Assembly (NCBI GenBank): GCA_009839505.1
Contig: VXPO01000131.1
Location: 1-52,250, forward strand
DNA from: Gammaproteobacteria bacterium
GTDB lineage: Bacteria; Pseudomonadota; Gammaproteobacteria; Pseudomonadales; Azotimanducaceae
DNA length: 52,250 nucleotides
Direction of reading: 5' to 3'
Under the pieces are notes generated by a model that did not search any database, was not told where the DNA came from, and saw only the letters and a program-made list of their open reading frames with translations. Below are positions 32,393 through 41,365 of the stretch, one piece after another; the first letter of the stretch is position 1; every line of letters begins with the position of its first letter. The translations under genes were made by a program, and so were the position numbers.

Positions 32393-32426
32393 AAAAAAAA
32401 GCGCACCGTCTCCGGTGCGCTTTTTT
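32393..32426. terminator. Bidirectional intrinsic terminator
   Basis: An 8-bp stem (GCGCACCG with CGGTGCGC, loop TCTC) is flanked by eight A on the left and six T on the right, so it works on both strands. It lies 18 bp after the end of the minus-strand TonB receptor gene and separates it from the TPR gene. This is the clearest terminator in the window. Confidence 0.95.
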
Positions 32427-32443
32427 GGGTCTTGGACGAGCCG

Positions 32444-35407
32444 CTATTCGCCTGAGAACCGGTAGTTGAACGTCAATCCCATTCGTCGTTCATCGGTGAC
32501 AGTACCGTGAACAGCCGCCGTAACGCCGTTGCCGTCCCGTGGGGAGTAGCTCTGCACCTGGACGTGGTCGAGCAGGTTGGTCACCCAGCCCGATACGCTG
32601 TAGCGACCATCGGCTGAACTCCAGTTGGCGCGAAGATCCCACCTTGTGTAGGAGGGAATCGCGTAGATATCCAAGTTGGACTCGTCCGGGTACATCTGGT
32701 CGCGCCAGCTCATGATGGCCGTCACATCCAGGTTGCCCCGGTCACCCGGCATCGGCACGGCGTAGGTCGCAGCGGCGGACATCTTGTGCTCCGGTTGCAT
32801 GCGCAACGAGTTGCCTCGGAAGTTGACCGGGGCGGGACCCGTGAACGAGACGGGGCCGTCAGGTCCAGGCACCTCGATGGTCACGGTTTCCGACGTCAGG
32901 TTTCCATCGGGATCGCAGCAGTAGTTGGTCTGGAAGTCTCCGAAGCTCGAGTACATGTACTCGTAGAAACCACGTACGGTCAGTCGATCATTGATCCGCC
33001 ACGCCCCCTGCGCCTCAATACCGGCGACTTCGGTGCCGTCGATGGCTTGGGTTTCGCCGATGTAGAGCTGGTTCCGTGGATTGTCGATGAGGAGCTCGGT
33101 CGTGGTCCTAAATCGCGATGCCTGGATCCAGAAGGAGTCGAAGTCTTGGAAGTAGGCACTGACCTCGAGCTGAACGGCGTTCTCGAAGAACAGTCCCTTG
33201 ACGCCAGTTTCGTAGTTGATGACGGTTTCGGGCTCGAACGCCTCGCCGAGCTTGTTGCCGAACCCGGCGAAACCGCCGGCCCGGTAGCCGCGGGAGATTC
33301 GACCATAGAGCATCATGCTGTCGGTGGGCGAGTATTCGGCACCGAAGTTCCAGGTCGTCTCCTTCCAGGTCTTGCGCTTGGAATCCATCAGCGTCCGGTC
33401 ATCCGGGATGAACTCGCCGTCGGGCCCCCGGCGCTGGCCGACATAGCCGCAGCACTGTGTGTCGTAGTGCTTGCTTCGGAAGATGCCATTCACGATGTTG
33501 ATGACCGTGCCGTCCTCCAAGGTGCGTTGACCGGCGGTACTGAAGTCGTTCTGGTCATGCTCCTTGTGGTCGTCGTTGTAGCGAAGGCCGCCGAAGACTT
33601 TCCACCGGTCGTTGAGCACGTACTCGACGTTGCCGTAGAACGCCGCCTGCTCGTAGGTCACATTGCCGTAGAAGGCACCGGTCACTCCGCTGCCAACGGC
33701 GTGAGTCTGCCCGTTGGTGACATCGCTCCAGTTGGCGGAGTAGTCGGAGCCGTAGCAGCCGGTGATCCACCCCGGCGCCAACTCGTTTGCCTTGCTGTTC
33801 ACGTCTCGGATATTTGGCCAAATCCCATCACCTTGCCCCTGCAGCCATGCCTCGCAGGCGGCCGTCGTGTCCGTGTAGAACGTGGGATTGTTCAGGCCGC
33901 TTGAACCGGTCTCGACACCATTGAAGATGCTCCGGAACACGTACGGCTGATCGCCAGAGAGATAGGTGTAACCCACCGTGTAGTTGAAGGGCCCCTCGTT
34001 GTTGGAGACTAGCGCGATTTCGTGGCTCCTTTGATCCGAGGTTCGCAGGTAGTTCGTGATCATGTCGCTGTAAACGCCGTTTCCTCGCTCATCGAGGGCG
34101 CATCGGGGATGGACCTGGCCTTCCTGGAGTTCGCCCGAGATGACCCGGGGATGGATCGCCAGGCAACGACCGCCGCCTTGCCGGTTGGTCTGATCCTGGT
34201 CGTCGCTGATATCCGTTCTCGTGTCCCGGTCGCCAAAGTGGTAGACGATTTCGTGGGTGTCGTTGAGCTTGAAGTGGGCCTCGATGGTGAACGCTTCCTG
34301 GGTGTTGTTCTCGCGCATGGGGGCATTGAGCTCCGTGCGTAGCTTCAGGTACTTGCCCTCGCAGACCACGGGGTGCCCGGGATCCCGCGAACCGTCGGAA
34401 TTGAACCCCGGACAGTCCTCGATGGCGGGGTTCTGTCCCAGACCGTAGAACGGGTTGATGTAGTAGACGATGTTGCCGTTAGAGTCGCGGATGCACTCGT
34501 TGTAGGTGGCCGAATCCGGATCGCGGTCGATCTCGCATCGAGGGGTGCCGTCGTTGAGAAGGAAGTACTGTTCCTCGGTGTTGCGGGCGCCGATGGCCAG
34601 CGAGATCTTCTGAACCCCGGTGTCGCGTAGCTTCGTATACCGGGTGGTCACGTCCACACGATCATTGGTGAAGCGAAGCTGGGGCGCGTACTGCAGTTGG
34701 TCGGGCTTGCCCGCATCGGGACCCGAGCCGACGTTCTCGATCAGGCCGTCGCCGGTCAGGCGTCCCAAGGCCAGTCGGTAGGAGAAGTTGCTGTCGGCGA
34801 TCGGCCCTCCGAACGCCACGTTGTAGCGCTGCGAGAACTGATCCGTGTACTCCGCTGACGCCACCATGTCCCACTCCGGGGTCGGTTTCTTGGTGACGAA
34901 GCTCACGGACCCGGCGATGGCGGTCTTGCCGCCGGTCGTGCCCTGCGGTCCCCGTGCCACCTCGATCCGCTCGACGTCGAACATGCCCGCGTCGAGGCCG
35001 TAGGAGACGGGCGTGTAGACGCCGTCGATGTAGACCGCAACCGACGAATCTTGGAAGAAGTTGATGCGCCGGTCGTTGGCCACGCCGCGCATGACCAGGT
35101 GGCCGTCCTCGTGCTTGCCGGCGCTACTGCGGACGCCGACCTGAAGTCCGGGCACCAGTACCTCGAGGTCGTCGGTGTTCTGAATGCCGAACTCCTCGAT
35201 CATGCCGGCGTTGAAGCCGGTGACGGTCATGGCGCGATCCAGCGTCCTTGTTTCGCCGCGTTCGCCTTCGACCACGATCTCTTCGATGTAGCCGCCGCCG
35301 TCCTGCTCGTCTTCGGAATCCGCTTCCTCTTGCCCGTAGGCCCAAGGCCCGGCCAAGGCCAGCGTCAATCCCGATGCGATGAATGCGTGTCTTGTGAGTA
35401 TCTTCAC
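32444..35407 (-). CDS. TonB-dependent outer-membrane receptor, copy 1
   Basis: A 987-residue receptor. I start at GTG 35407 (VKILTRHAFIASG), which has GGGAGA upstream and gives a clean signal peptide ending AGPWAYGQ. The frame further upstream is leader sequence. After an acidic linker comes a TonB-box-like IEEIVVEGE, the plug domain (MTVTGFNAGMIEEFGIQNTD, LVMRGVANDRRINFFQDSS, VYIDGVYTP, IEVARGPQGTTGG) and a long beta-barrel ending in an aromatic (GLTFNYRFSGE). It imports a large substrate using TonB energy. Length and plug style fit the FecA/CirA-like TonB receptors with broad substrates. The paralogue upstream is near-identical in layout. Confidence 0.93.
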   Translation of the reverse strand: MKILTRHAFIASGLTLALAGPWAYGQEEADSEDEQDGGGYIEEIVVEGERGETRTLDRAMTVTGFNAGMIEEFGIQNTDDLEVLVPGLQVGVRSSAGKHEDGHLVMRGVANDRRINFFQDSSVAVYIDGVYTPVSYGLDAGMFDVERIEVARGPQGTTGGKTAIAGSVSFVTKKPTPEWDMVASAEYTDQFSQRYNVAFGGPIADSNFSYRLALGRLTGDGLIENVGSGPDAGKPDQLQYAPQLRFTNDRVDVTTRYTKLRDTGVQKISLAIGARNTEEQYFLLNDGTPRCEIDRDPDSATYNECIRDSNGNIVYYINPFYGLGQNPAIEDCPGFNSDGSRDPGHPVVCEGKYLKLRTELNAPMRENNTQEAFTIEAHFKLNDTHEIVYHFGDRDTRTDISDDQDQTNRQGGGRCLAIHPRVISGELQEGQVHPRCALDERGNGVYSDMITNYLRTSDQRSHEIALVSNNEGPFNYTVGYTYLSGDQPYVFRSIFNGVETGSSGLNNPTFYTDTTAACEAWLQGQGDGIWPNIRDVNSKANELAPGWITGCYGSDYSANWSDVTNGQTHAVGSGVTGAFYGNVTYEQAAFYGNVEYVLNDRWKVFGGLRYNDDHKEHDQNDFSTAGQRTLEDGTVINIVNGIFRSKHYDTQCCGYVGQRRGPDGEFIPDDRTLMDSKRKTWKETTWNFGAEYSPTDSMMLYGRISRGYRAGGFAGFGNKLGEAFEPETVINYETGVKGLFFENAVQLEVSAYFQDFDSFWIQASRFRTTTELLIDNPRNQLYIGETQAIDGTEVAGIEAQGAWRINDRLTVRGFYEYMYSSFGDFQTNYCCDPDGNLTSETVTIEVPGPDGPVSFTGPAPVNFRGNSLRMQPEHKMSAAATYAVPMPGDRGNLDVTAIMSWRDQMYPDESNLDIYAIPSYTRWDLRANWSSADGRYSVSGWVTNLLDHVQVQSYSPRDGNGVTAAVHGTVTDERRMGLTFNYRFSGE

Positions 35408-35520
35408 AGCGCTATCTCCCAAATGCTCCACGTTCGTGGCCCTCGACACTCGCGTACTCACCACTTCCCGAAAGCTTGCATGGGGTCGTGGTGGGCACAA
35501 CCCCTAGCTTGTAGCTAATC
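35408..35520 (-). promoter_or_regulatory. Leader of TonB receptor copy 1, shared with copy 2
   Basis: The first ~110 bp upstream of the GTG contain two blocks found at nearly the same distance before copy 2: CCTCG-CACTCGC-TAC around 35441-35456 and CAACCCCTAGCTTGTAG at 35498-35514 (16 of 17 bases shared with 38746-38762). TAGCT and AGCTA within the second block form a small inverted repeat. This is a likely promoter or operator. Confidence 0.55.
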
Positions 35521-35632
35521 GGTAGGGGGGTCAACTTACGATGTGTCAGCGGCCAATCGTCTTTTTGTTGGGCCGGATAGGATATGAATCGGGCTTCTTG
35601 GGCCCTCCGCATCCGGCTCCGATTGCTCCACA

Positions 35633-35660
35633 TGCTGGCGCATCTGCGGATGCGCCAGCA
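35633..35660. terminator. Perfect 12-bp hairpin downstream of TonB receptor copy 2
   Basis: TGCTGGCGCATC pairs fully with GATGCGCCAGCA around the tetraloop TGCG. It begins 31 bp after the stop of receptor copy 2 on the minus strand. There is no U-run, so it could be a Rho-assisted end, an mRNA-stabilising stem or a repeat. Confidence 0.6.
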
Positions 35661-35690
35661 CCTTGGTTTCGCCTGCATCCATGCACGGCG

Positions 35691-38648
35691 CTAGTCATTC
35701 CCTTGTAGCTGATAGCTCAGGGTGATGCCGATCCTACGCGAATCGGTGACGGTTCCATGGACCGGCGTAGTGACCCCGTTGCCATCCCGGGGCGAGTAGC
35801 TCTTGACCTGGATATGGTCTAGCAGGTTGGTGACCCAGGCCGAGACCGACAGGCGGTCGTCGGGTGAGACCCAGTTGGCGCGAAGATCCCAGCGGGTGTA
35901 GGAGGGAATCGCGAAGATGTCCAGGTTGGCTTCGTCGGGATACATCTGATCGCGCCAGCTCATAATGGCCACCGCGTCGAGGCTGCCCCAGGCACCGGGC
36001 ATGGGCACAGCATAGCTCGTGGCGACGGAGAGCTTGTGTTCCGGTTGCATGCGCAGGGAGTTGCCGCCGAAGTTGACAGGAGGCAGACCGGTGAAGGTCC
36101 GCACACTCCCGTCGGCCAGCACGACGTCGCGGCTGATGGTCTCAGCCGTGGTTCCCTGGGGCGTGCAGCAATAGTTGGTCTCGTAGTCGCCGAAGCTCGA
36201 GTGCATGTATTCGTAGAAGCCGCGCACCAACAGCCGGTCGTTGACCCGCCACGCGCCTTGGGCTTCGATGCCGGCGATCTCCGTGCCGTCGAGAGCATGC
36301 GTGTCGCCGATGTAGAGCGAGTTGCGTGGATTGTTTACGAACAACTCGGAATCCGTTCGAGGACGTCGCTCCTGAATCCAGAAGACCTCGAAATCCTGGA
36401 AGTAGGCGCTGACTTCAAGCTGGACGGCGTTGTCGAAGAACAGTCCCTTGACGCCACCCTCGTAGTTGATGACGGTCTCCGGCGGCATCGCCTCGCCGAG
36501 CAGATTCCCGAACCCGGCGAAACCCCCGGCGCGGTAGCCCCGGGAAATCCTGCCGTACCACATCATGTTGTCGGTCGGCGCGTACTCGGCGCCGAAGTTC
36601 CACGTCGTCTCCTTCCAGGTCACCACCTTGGAGTCGGCAAACGTGCGGTCGTCGGGGATGGCGTTGCCGTCCGCATCCGTCTCGATGCCGATATAGCCGC
36701 AGCAGGTCGCGCGGTAGTGGTGGCTTCTGAATATCCCGTTCACGAAATTGACGACCGTGCCGTCGGCTAGCGTTCGTTGGCTGGCCGTGCTGAAGTCGTT
36801 TTGTTCGTGCTCCTTGTGGTCGTCGTTGTAGCGCAGGCCGCCGAACACCTTCCACTCGTCGTTCAGCACGTACTCGACGTTGCCGTAGACCGCCGCCTGC
36901 TCGTAGGTGACATTGCCGTAGAAGGCGGCGCGAACGCCGCTGCCGTTGGCGTGGGTCGTGCCGTTGGTGACATCGCTCCAGTTGGCGGAGTAGTCAGTGC
37001 CGTAGCATCCGTTGATCCAGGCCACCGCGGCTTGGTTCGCGGGGCTATTCGGATCCCGGATGTCTCTCCACAGATTGCCTCCCGATAGCGACGCCTCGCA
37101 GGCCGCGGACGTATCCGTATAGAACGTCGGATTGTTGATGTCGTATCGGCCCGTTTCCACGCCGTTGAAGATGTCGCGGTAGACGTAGGGCTGATCGCCC
37201 TCGAGATAGGTATAGCCGATCATGTAGTTGAGGGGGCCTTCGTTGTTGGACACCAGGGCGATCTCGTGGCTGTCCTGGGCGGAGGTCCGGAGGTAGTTCG
37301 AGAGGCGGTCTTCGTACACGCCGTTACCTCTCTCGTCCAAAGCGCACCGGGAATGCACCTGGCCTTCCTCAAGTTCACCCGAAAGAACCCGGGGGTGGAT
37401 CGCGAGGCACCGCCCACCGGGTTGCCGGTTGGTCTGGTCCAGGTCGTTGGTGACATCCGTCCGGGTATCGCGGTTGCCGTAGTGGTAGACGATCTCGTGG
37501 GTGTCGTTCAGCTTGAAATGGGCTTCGATGGTGAAGGCTTCCTGGGTGTTGTTCTCGCCGATCGGGGCGTTGAGCTCCGTTTTCAGCTTCAGGTACTTGC
37601 CTTCACAGACCACGGGATGCCCGGGATCGCGTGAACCGTCGGGGTTGAACCCGGGACAGTCCTCGATGGCCGGCGACTGACCCAGACCGAAGGTGGGGTT
37701 GAGGTAGTAGACGATCTCACCGTTTCGATCCCGAATGCACTCGTTGAAGTCGGCTGCATCCGGGTCCCGGACTCTCTCGCACAGTGGTTCGCCGTCGACC
37801 AGGATGTACCGCTCCTCCGTATTGCGGGCGCCGATGGCCAGCGAGAGTTGGTGAACCCCGGTGTCCCGGAGCTTCGAATAGCGCGTGGTTATGTCCAGGC
37901 GATCATTGGTGAAGCGGAGCTGCGGAGCGTATTGAAGCTGGTCCGGCTCGCCGGCGTCGGGACCCGAACCCACGTTCTCGATCAAACCGTCGCCGGTCAG
38001 CCGCCCCAACGCCAGCCGGTAGGAAAAGTTGCTGTCACCGATGGGGCCGCCGAACGCTACGTTGTAGCGCTGTGAGAACTGATCGGTGTACTCCGCCGAG
38101 GCCTTCATGTCCCACTCGTCGGTCGGCTTCTTGGTGACGAAGCTCACGGACCCGGCGATGGCTACCTTGCCGCCGGTCGTGCCTTGCGGGCCCCGGGCGA
38201 CCTCGACTCGCTCGACGTCGAACATGCCGGCGTCGAGACCGTAGGACACGGGCGTGTAGACGCCGTCGATGTAGACGGCCACCGACGAGTCTTGGAAGAA
38301 GTTGATCCGGCGGTCGTTGGCCACCCCTCGCATGACGAGATGACCGTCCTCGTTCTTCCCGGCGTGACTGCGAACACCTACTTGAAGGCCGGGCACGAGC
38401 ACCTCTAAGTCGTCCGTGTTCTTGATGCCGAGCTCCTCGATCATGCCGGCGTTGAAGCCGGTGACGGTCATCGCGCGATCCAGCGTCCTCGTTTCGCCGC
38501 GTTCGCCCTCGACCACGATCTCTTCGATGTAGCCGCCGCCGTCGTCCTGGTCGGCGTCGGCATCAGCCTCGTCGGCCCCGTAGGCCCATGGCCCTGCCAG
38601 GGCCAGCGTCATCCCGGATGCGATGAATACCTGTCTTGCGACCTTCAT
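35691..38648 (-). CDS. TonB-dependent outer-membrane receptor, copy 2
   Basis: A 985-residue tandem paralogue of copy 1, starting at MKVARQVFIASGMTLALAG with a clean signal peptide and GGGGAG upstream. TonB box, plug and barrel align throughout with copy 1, from IEEIVVEGERGETRTLDRAM to the SYSPRDGNGVT near the end. Differences concentrate in surface-loop-like segments, for instance after the YFLLNDGTP / YILVDGEP region and around the CCGYVGQRRG / CCGYIGIETD loop. That pattern suggests diversification of ligand choice after duplication. Each copy has its own leader and its own downstream hairpin, so they are separate transcription units. Confidence 0.93.
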   Translation of the reverse strand: MKVARQVFIASGMTLALAGPWAYGADEADADADQDDGGGYIEEIVVEGERGETRTLDRAMTVTGFNAGMIEELGIKNTDDLEVLVPGLQVGVRSHAGKNEDGHLVMRGVANDRRINFFQDSSVAVYIDGVYTPVSYGLDAGMFDVERVEVARGPQGTTGGKVAIAGSVSFVTKKPTDEWDMKASAEYTDQFSQRYNVAFGGPIGDSNFSYRLALGRLTGDGLIENVGSGPDAGEPDQLQYAPQLRFTNDRLDITTRYSKLRDTGVHQLSLAIGARNTEERYILVDGEPLCERVRDPDAADFNECIRDRNGEIVYYLNPTFGLGQSPAIEDCPGFNPDGSRDPGHPVVCEGKYLKLKTELNAPIGENNTQEAFTIEAHFKLNDTHEIVYHYGNRDTRTDVTNDLDQTNRQPGGRCLAIHPRVLSGELEEGQVHSRCALDERGNGVYEDRLSNYLRTSAQDSHEIALVSNNEGPLNYMIGYTYLEGDQPYVYRDIFNGVETGRYDINNPTFYTDTSAACEASLSGGNLWRDIRDPNSPANQAAVAWINGCYGTDYSANWSDVTNGTTHANGSGVRAAFYGNVTYEQAAVYGNVEYVLNDEWKVFGGLRYNDDHKEHEQNDFSTASQRTLADGTVVNFVNGIFRSHHYRATCCGYIGIETDADGNAIPDDRTFADSKVVTWKETTWNFGAEYAPTDNMMWYGRISRGYRAGGFAGFGNLLGEAMPPETVINYEGGVKGLFFDNAVQLEVSAYFQDFEVFWIQERRPRTDSELFVNNPRNSLYIGDTHALDGTEIAGIEAQGAWRVNDRLLVRGFYEYMHSSFGDYETNYCCTPQGTTAETISRDVVLADGSVRTFTGLPPVNFGGNSLRMQPEHKLSVATSYAVPMPGAWGSLDAVAIMSWRDQMYPDEANLDIFAIPSYTRWDLRANWVSPDDRLSVSAWVTNLLDHIQVKSYSPRDGNGVTTPVHGTVTDSRRIGITLSYQLQGND

Positions 38649-39049
38649 AGCGTTAGCTCCCCGAGTCTTCTACGTCTCGTGCCCCTCGGCACTCGCATAC
38701 GAACCACTTACCCGAACGCTGACAGCATCGGCCTTTCGTGGACCGCAACGCCTAGCTTGTAGTGGATCAAGTGGGGTAGGTCAAATACATTGTTTCTAAA
38801 CTGTTTCGGACTGAAATTCCTCGTCGGATCGCAATAAAACCTCTCAAAAACAGAGGGATAACTGTGTTTGACGGACTCCGGCGATGGCTGCCTCGACATC
38901 CAGTGCATTGAAAGTTGGGGGAGGTCCGTCCAAAGCCGGTGTTCGCCGTCCGGGAGAGGACAAGCGCCGCACCAACGGGTCACATGACCACGGTTGCGGT
39001 GCAAGGGTGAAGACTCGACAATCGAGTGACCCACCCACGACAGGGATCG
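38649..39049. other. Divergent intergenic region between TonB copy 2 and transposase-like gene
   Basis: About 400 bp without a gene. On the minus side, 38681-38762 holds the leader blocks shared with copy 1 (CAACGCCTAGCTTGTAG at 38746-38762). A more AT-rich patch around 38780-38870 carries a 5-bp stem (CCTCT 38840-38844, AGAGG 38852-38856). Before the plus-strand gene lies a palindrome described separately. No tRNA or small gene is seen. Confidence 0.5.
39013..39027 (+). promoter_or_regulatory. Short palindrome upstream of the transposase-like gene
   Basis: ACTCGA and TCGAGT flank CAA, ending 22 bp before the ATG of the gene at 39050. The position suits an operator or a start-proximal hairpin. 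I know of no matching family, so the function is inference from position only. Confidence 0.35.
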
Positions 39050-40405
39050 ATGGCCAACACCGCTGCGGACTTCGACCTTGACCTGCTTCATCCCAAGGTG
39101 CAGGCCATCGGCGCGACACTGTCCGCCGGTCTCGGCAAGGTGGCAAGCCGTCTGGTCGTGGACATGCTCACGGGCATGCTCGTCTCCGGTTCGGTCCGGT
39201 TGACGGAGATTGCCCGCGCCCTCGACGAGTCGATCCCCCTGCATTCGACGCACAAGCGCCTCAGTCGGAACCTCGGCAATCCCCGAATCGGTGCCGTGGT
39301 CCGCGACAACGTTCTGAACGCGGGCGCTCGAACGGTGCGCGACGATGCACTGCTGGTCATCGACGTCTTCGACGTGGTGAAGCAGTACGCTGAGAAGATG
39401 GAGTACCTGGCCGCCTCCTCCACCGCCGATGACACGGCGCGGCCACCTGGCGGCGTTGGCGACATGCAAGGCGATGGTGGCGAACGTGGCTATCGGGTGT
39501 GCGAGATTTTCGCCTGGGATCTGGATGGCGGGCCGATTCCCGACTTCGCAGAGTTCGCCGAACGAATGCCGAGCGAGACCGGCGGCGCGGAGGAACTCAG
39601 TGCGTGGAACAACCTGGTCCTGACGCCGCTCGCGCATACGCTCTATTCGCCGCACGCCCCGGACTACCGATCCGATATGGACGAGGTCGTCGGGCTGTTG
39701 AGCCGGGTTGATGCGGTGCTCGAGGGACGCGGGATCTTCGCCATCGACATCGGCGACTTCCCGGTACGCCTACGTCGGCATTCGTATCAACTGCTTGCCC
39801 GACTGCGTGAGCTTCCCGAGGTTCTGACAGCGGAGATCCGTTGCCGCTATGCGGCGCGCATACCCGGTGACTACCCACTCCTGCATGGAAACAGCCCGAC
39901 CACGGCCCGTGAACTCGGCGATTCTTGCGACACGCCGTACGGCGTCACGGTCTACAAGTACCAGGACAACGTCGACTTCGGCATGTTCGTCCACTTCGGA
40001 GCCGTTCCCGTGCGCCTTCCCGCGTGTCCCGACAGGCCACTCTGGCTGGTCGCGGTGAAGGGCATCCCGTCCGCCGATCTCTCGGTGTCCGACTTTCTCA
40101 TCCTCACCACGGAGCCCATGCCTCGTAACCGGAAGGTGATCTGGCCCCTCGTATGGCGCTTCCTGTCGTACTGGGACGCCGTCAGGACGAACCAGGAAGT
40201 CAAGGATCAGTTCGACTTCGACGACGTTCGAGTGCTCACCTACGACAGGTTGCGCAATCTCGGCGCCCTGGTCCTCGCCGCCGCCTACGTCGAGTCGCAG
40301 TGGCCCGGCATCACGTTCAGGACGTCCATGCATCGCGAACCGCGTAGCCGGTCGCCGCGGCTGCTCCGACACACACCTCCAGACCAACCCTCGCCGATAC
40401 CTTGA
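39050..40405 (+). CDS. IS4-like transposase relative with degenerate catalytic site
   Basis: A 451-residue protein that reads like an IS4-group DDE transposase. DDALLVIDVFDVVKQYAEKME (about 98-118) matches the first-Asp region, and GIFAIDIGDFPVRL (Asp233) the second. WRFLSYWDAVRTNQEVKDQ followed by FDFDDVRVLTYDRLRNLGAL (about 369-405) matches the YREK region. In that last block, Tyr, Arg and the catalytic Glu appear replaced by Phe371, Tyr374 and Val378, and only Lys385 remains. I see no terminal inverted repeats or target duplications. It is therefore either a decayed insertion sequence or a domesticated, non-cutting DNA-binding protein. The frame is fully intact. Confidence 0.6.
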   Translation: MANTAADFDLDLLHPKVQAIGATLSAGLGKVASRLVVDMLTGMLVSGSVRLTEIARALDESIPLHSTHKRLSRNLGNPRIGAVVRDNVLNAGARTVRDDALLVIDVFDVVKQYAEKMEYLAASSTADDTARPPGGVGDMQGDGGERGYRVCEIFAWDLDGGPIPDFAEFAERMPSETGGAEELSAWNNLVLTPLAHTLYSPHAPDYRSDMDEVVGLLSRVDAVLEGRGIFAIDIGDFPVRLRRHSYQLLARLRELPEVLTAEIRCRYAARIPGDYPLLHGNSPTTARELGDSCDTPYGVTVYKYQDNVDFGMFVHFGAVPVRLPACPDRPLWLVAVKGIPSADLSVSDFLILTTEPMPRNRKVIWPLVWRFLSYWDAVRTNQEVKDQFDFDDVRVLTYDRLRNLGALVLAAAYVESQWPGITFRTSMHREPRSRSPRLLRHTPPDQPSPIP

Positions 40406-40552
40406 CAGTGAGCCCCGTGCGGCCCCTAGGGCTGGACAAAGTGGGTGAACTCCGATTGCGTCGCGTTCGCGCGGTCGCTCACGACTACGCGACAATCCTC
40501 GCAACCCTTGCAACAGCGCCCTGCCGAACTACACCCCAACCGCCGAGAGCGC

Positions 40553-41329
40553 ATGTCCGACTTCGAACTGAACGAAAAGGTCGCCATCGTCACCGGCGGT
40601 GCCGGGGGCATCGGTGTCCACCTCTCGGCGGAGTTCGCCTACGCGGGTGCGGCCGTGGTAGTGACGAGCCGTCAACAGGAACCGCTCGACGAGGTCGTCG
40701 CGAAGATCACGGCGAACGGCGGTCGGGCCCTCGCCGTCACTGCGGACATCACGGTCCCGGAGCAGGTGGACGAGTTGATTGCCCGCACGGTCGCCGAGTT
40801 CGGCCGGCTCGACATCATGGTGAACAACGCCGGCGGCTGGGGCAGCAGGCGAATGCCGGAGGAGACGGCCTACGACGAGTGGCAGCGACTCATCGACGTC
40901 AACCTCAACGGCACGTTTCTTTGCTGCATCGCCGCCGGCAAACAGATGATCGAGCAGGCCAGCGGCAACATCATCAACATCTCCTCCACCGCAGGCACCA
41001 AGGGCAACCCGTACAACCTGCACTACTCGGCCGCCAAGGCGGGGGTCATCAGCCTGTCCAACAACCTCGCCTTCATGTGGGCCAAGCACAACATCAACGT
41101 CAACTGCATCGCGCCCGGCCTCATCGGCACACAACCCTTGAAGCGACTCGGCATCATCCCGTCCGACACCCGCGACGACGGCACGACGATCCCGCACTTG
41201 GAACTGCCGCCGAGACCGGAAGGCGTGGCGCAGATGGCGCGCTTCCTCGCCTCGGACGCGGCCCGGGACATCACGGGCGAAGTGATTCCCGTGCGTGGCT
41301 GGTTCAAGTCCGACCGGTACTGGCAGTAG
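40553..41329 (+). CDS. SDR oxidoreductase, tandem copy 1
   Basis: A 258-residue short-chain dehydrogenase starting at MSDFELNEKVAIVTGGAG. The frame open further upstream has no family support. The cofactor motif TGGAGGIG, NNAG near residue 90, ISSTAGTKG with the catalytic Ser, and YSAAK form a complete classical active site. The third-strand sequence VVVTSR has Arg after the strand, suggesting NADP. The C-terminal GWFKSDRYWQ is shared with copy 2. It is the first gene of a long plus-strand series. The tandem pair suggests related substrates or opposite stereochemistry. Confidence 0.88.
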   Translation: MSDFELNEKVAIVTGGAGGIGVHLSAEFAYAGAAVVVTSRQQEPLDEVVAKITANGGRALAVTADITVPEQVDELIARTVAEFGRLDIMVNNAGGWGSRRMPEETAYDEWQRLIDVNLNGTFLCCIAAGKQMIEQASGNIINISSTAGTKGNPYNLHYSAAKAGVISLSNNLAFMWAKHNINVNCIAPGLIGTQPLKRLGIIPSDTRDDGTTIPHLELPPRPEGVAQMARFLASDAARDITGEVIPVRGWFKSDRYWQ

Positions 41330-41365
41330 CACCTTCGTCCCAGCCCGTCACAGCCCGGAGAATCC

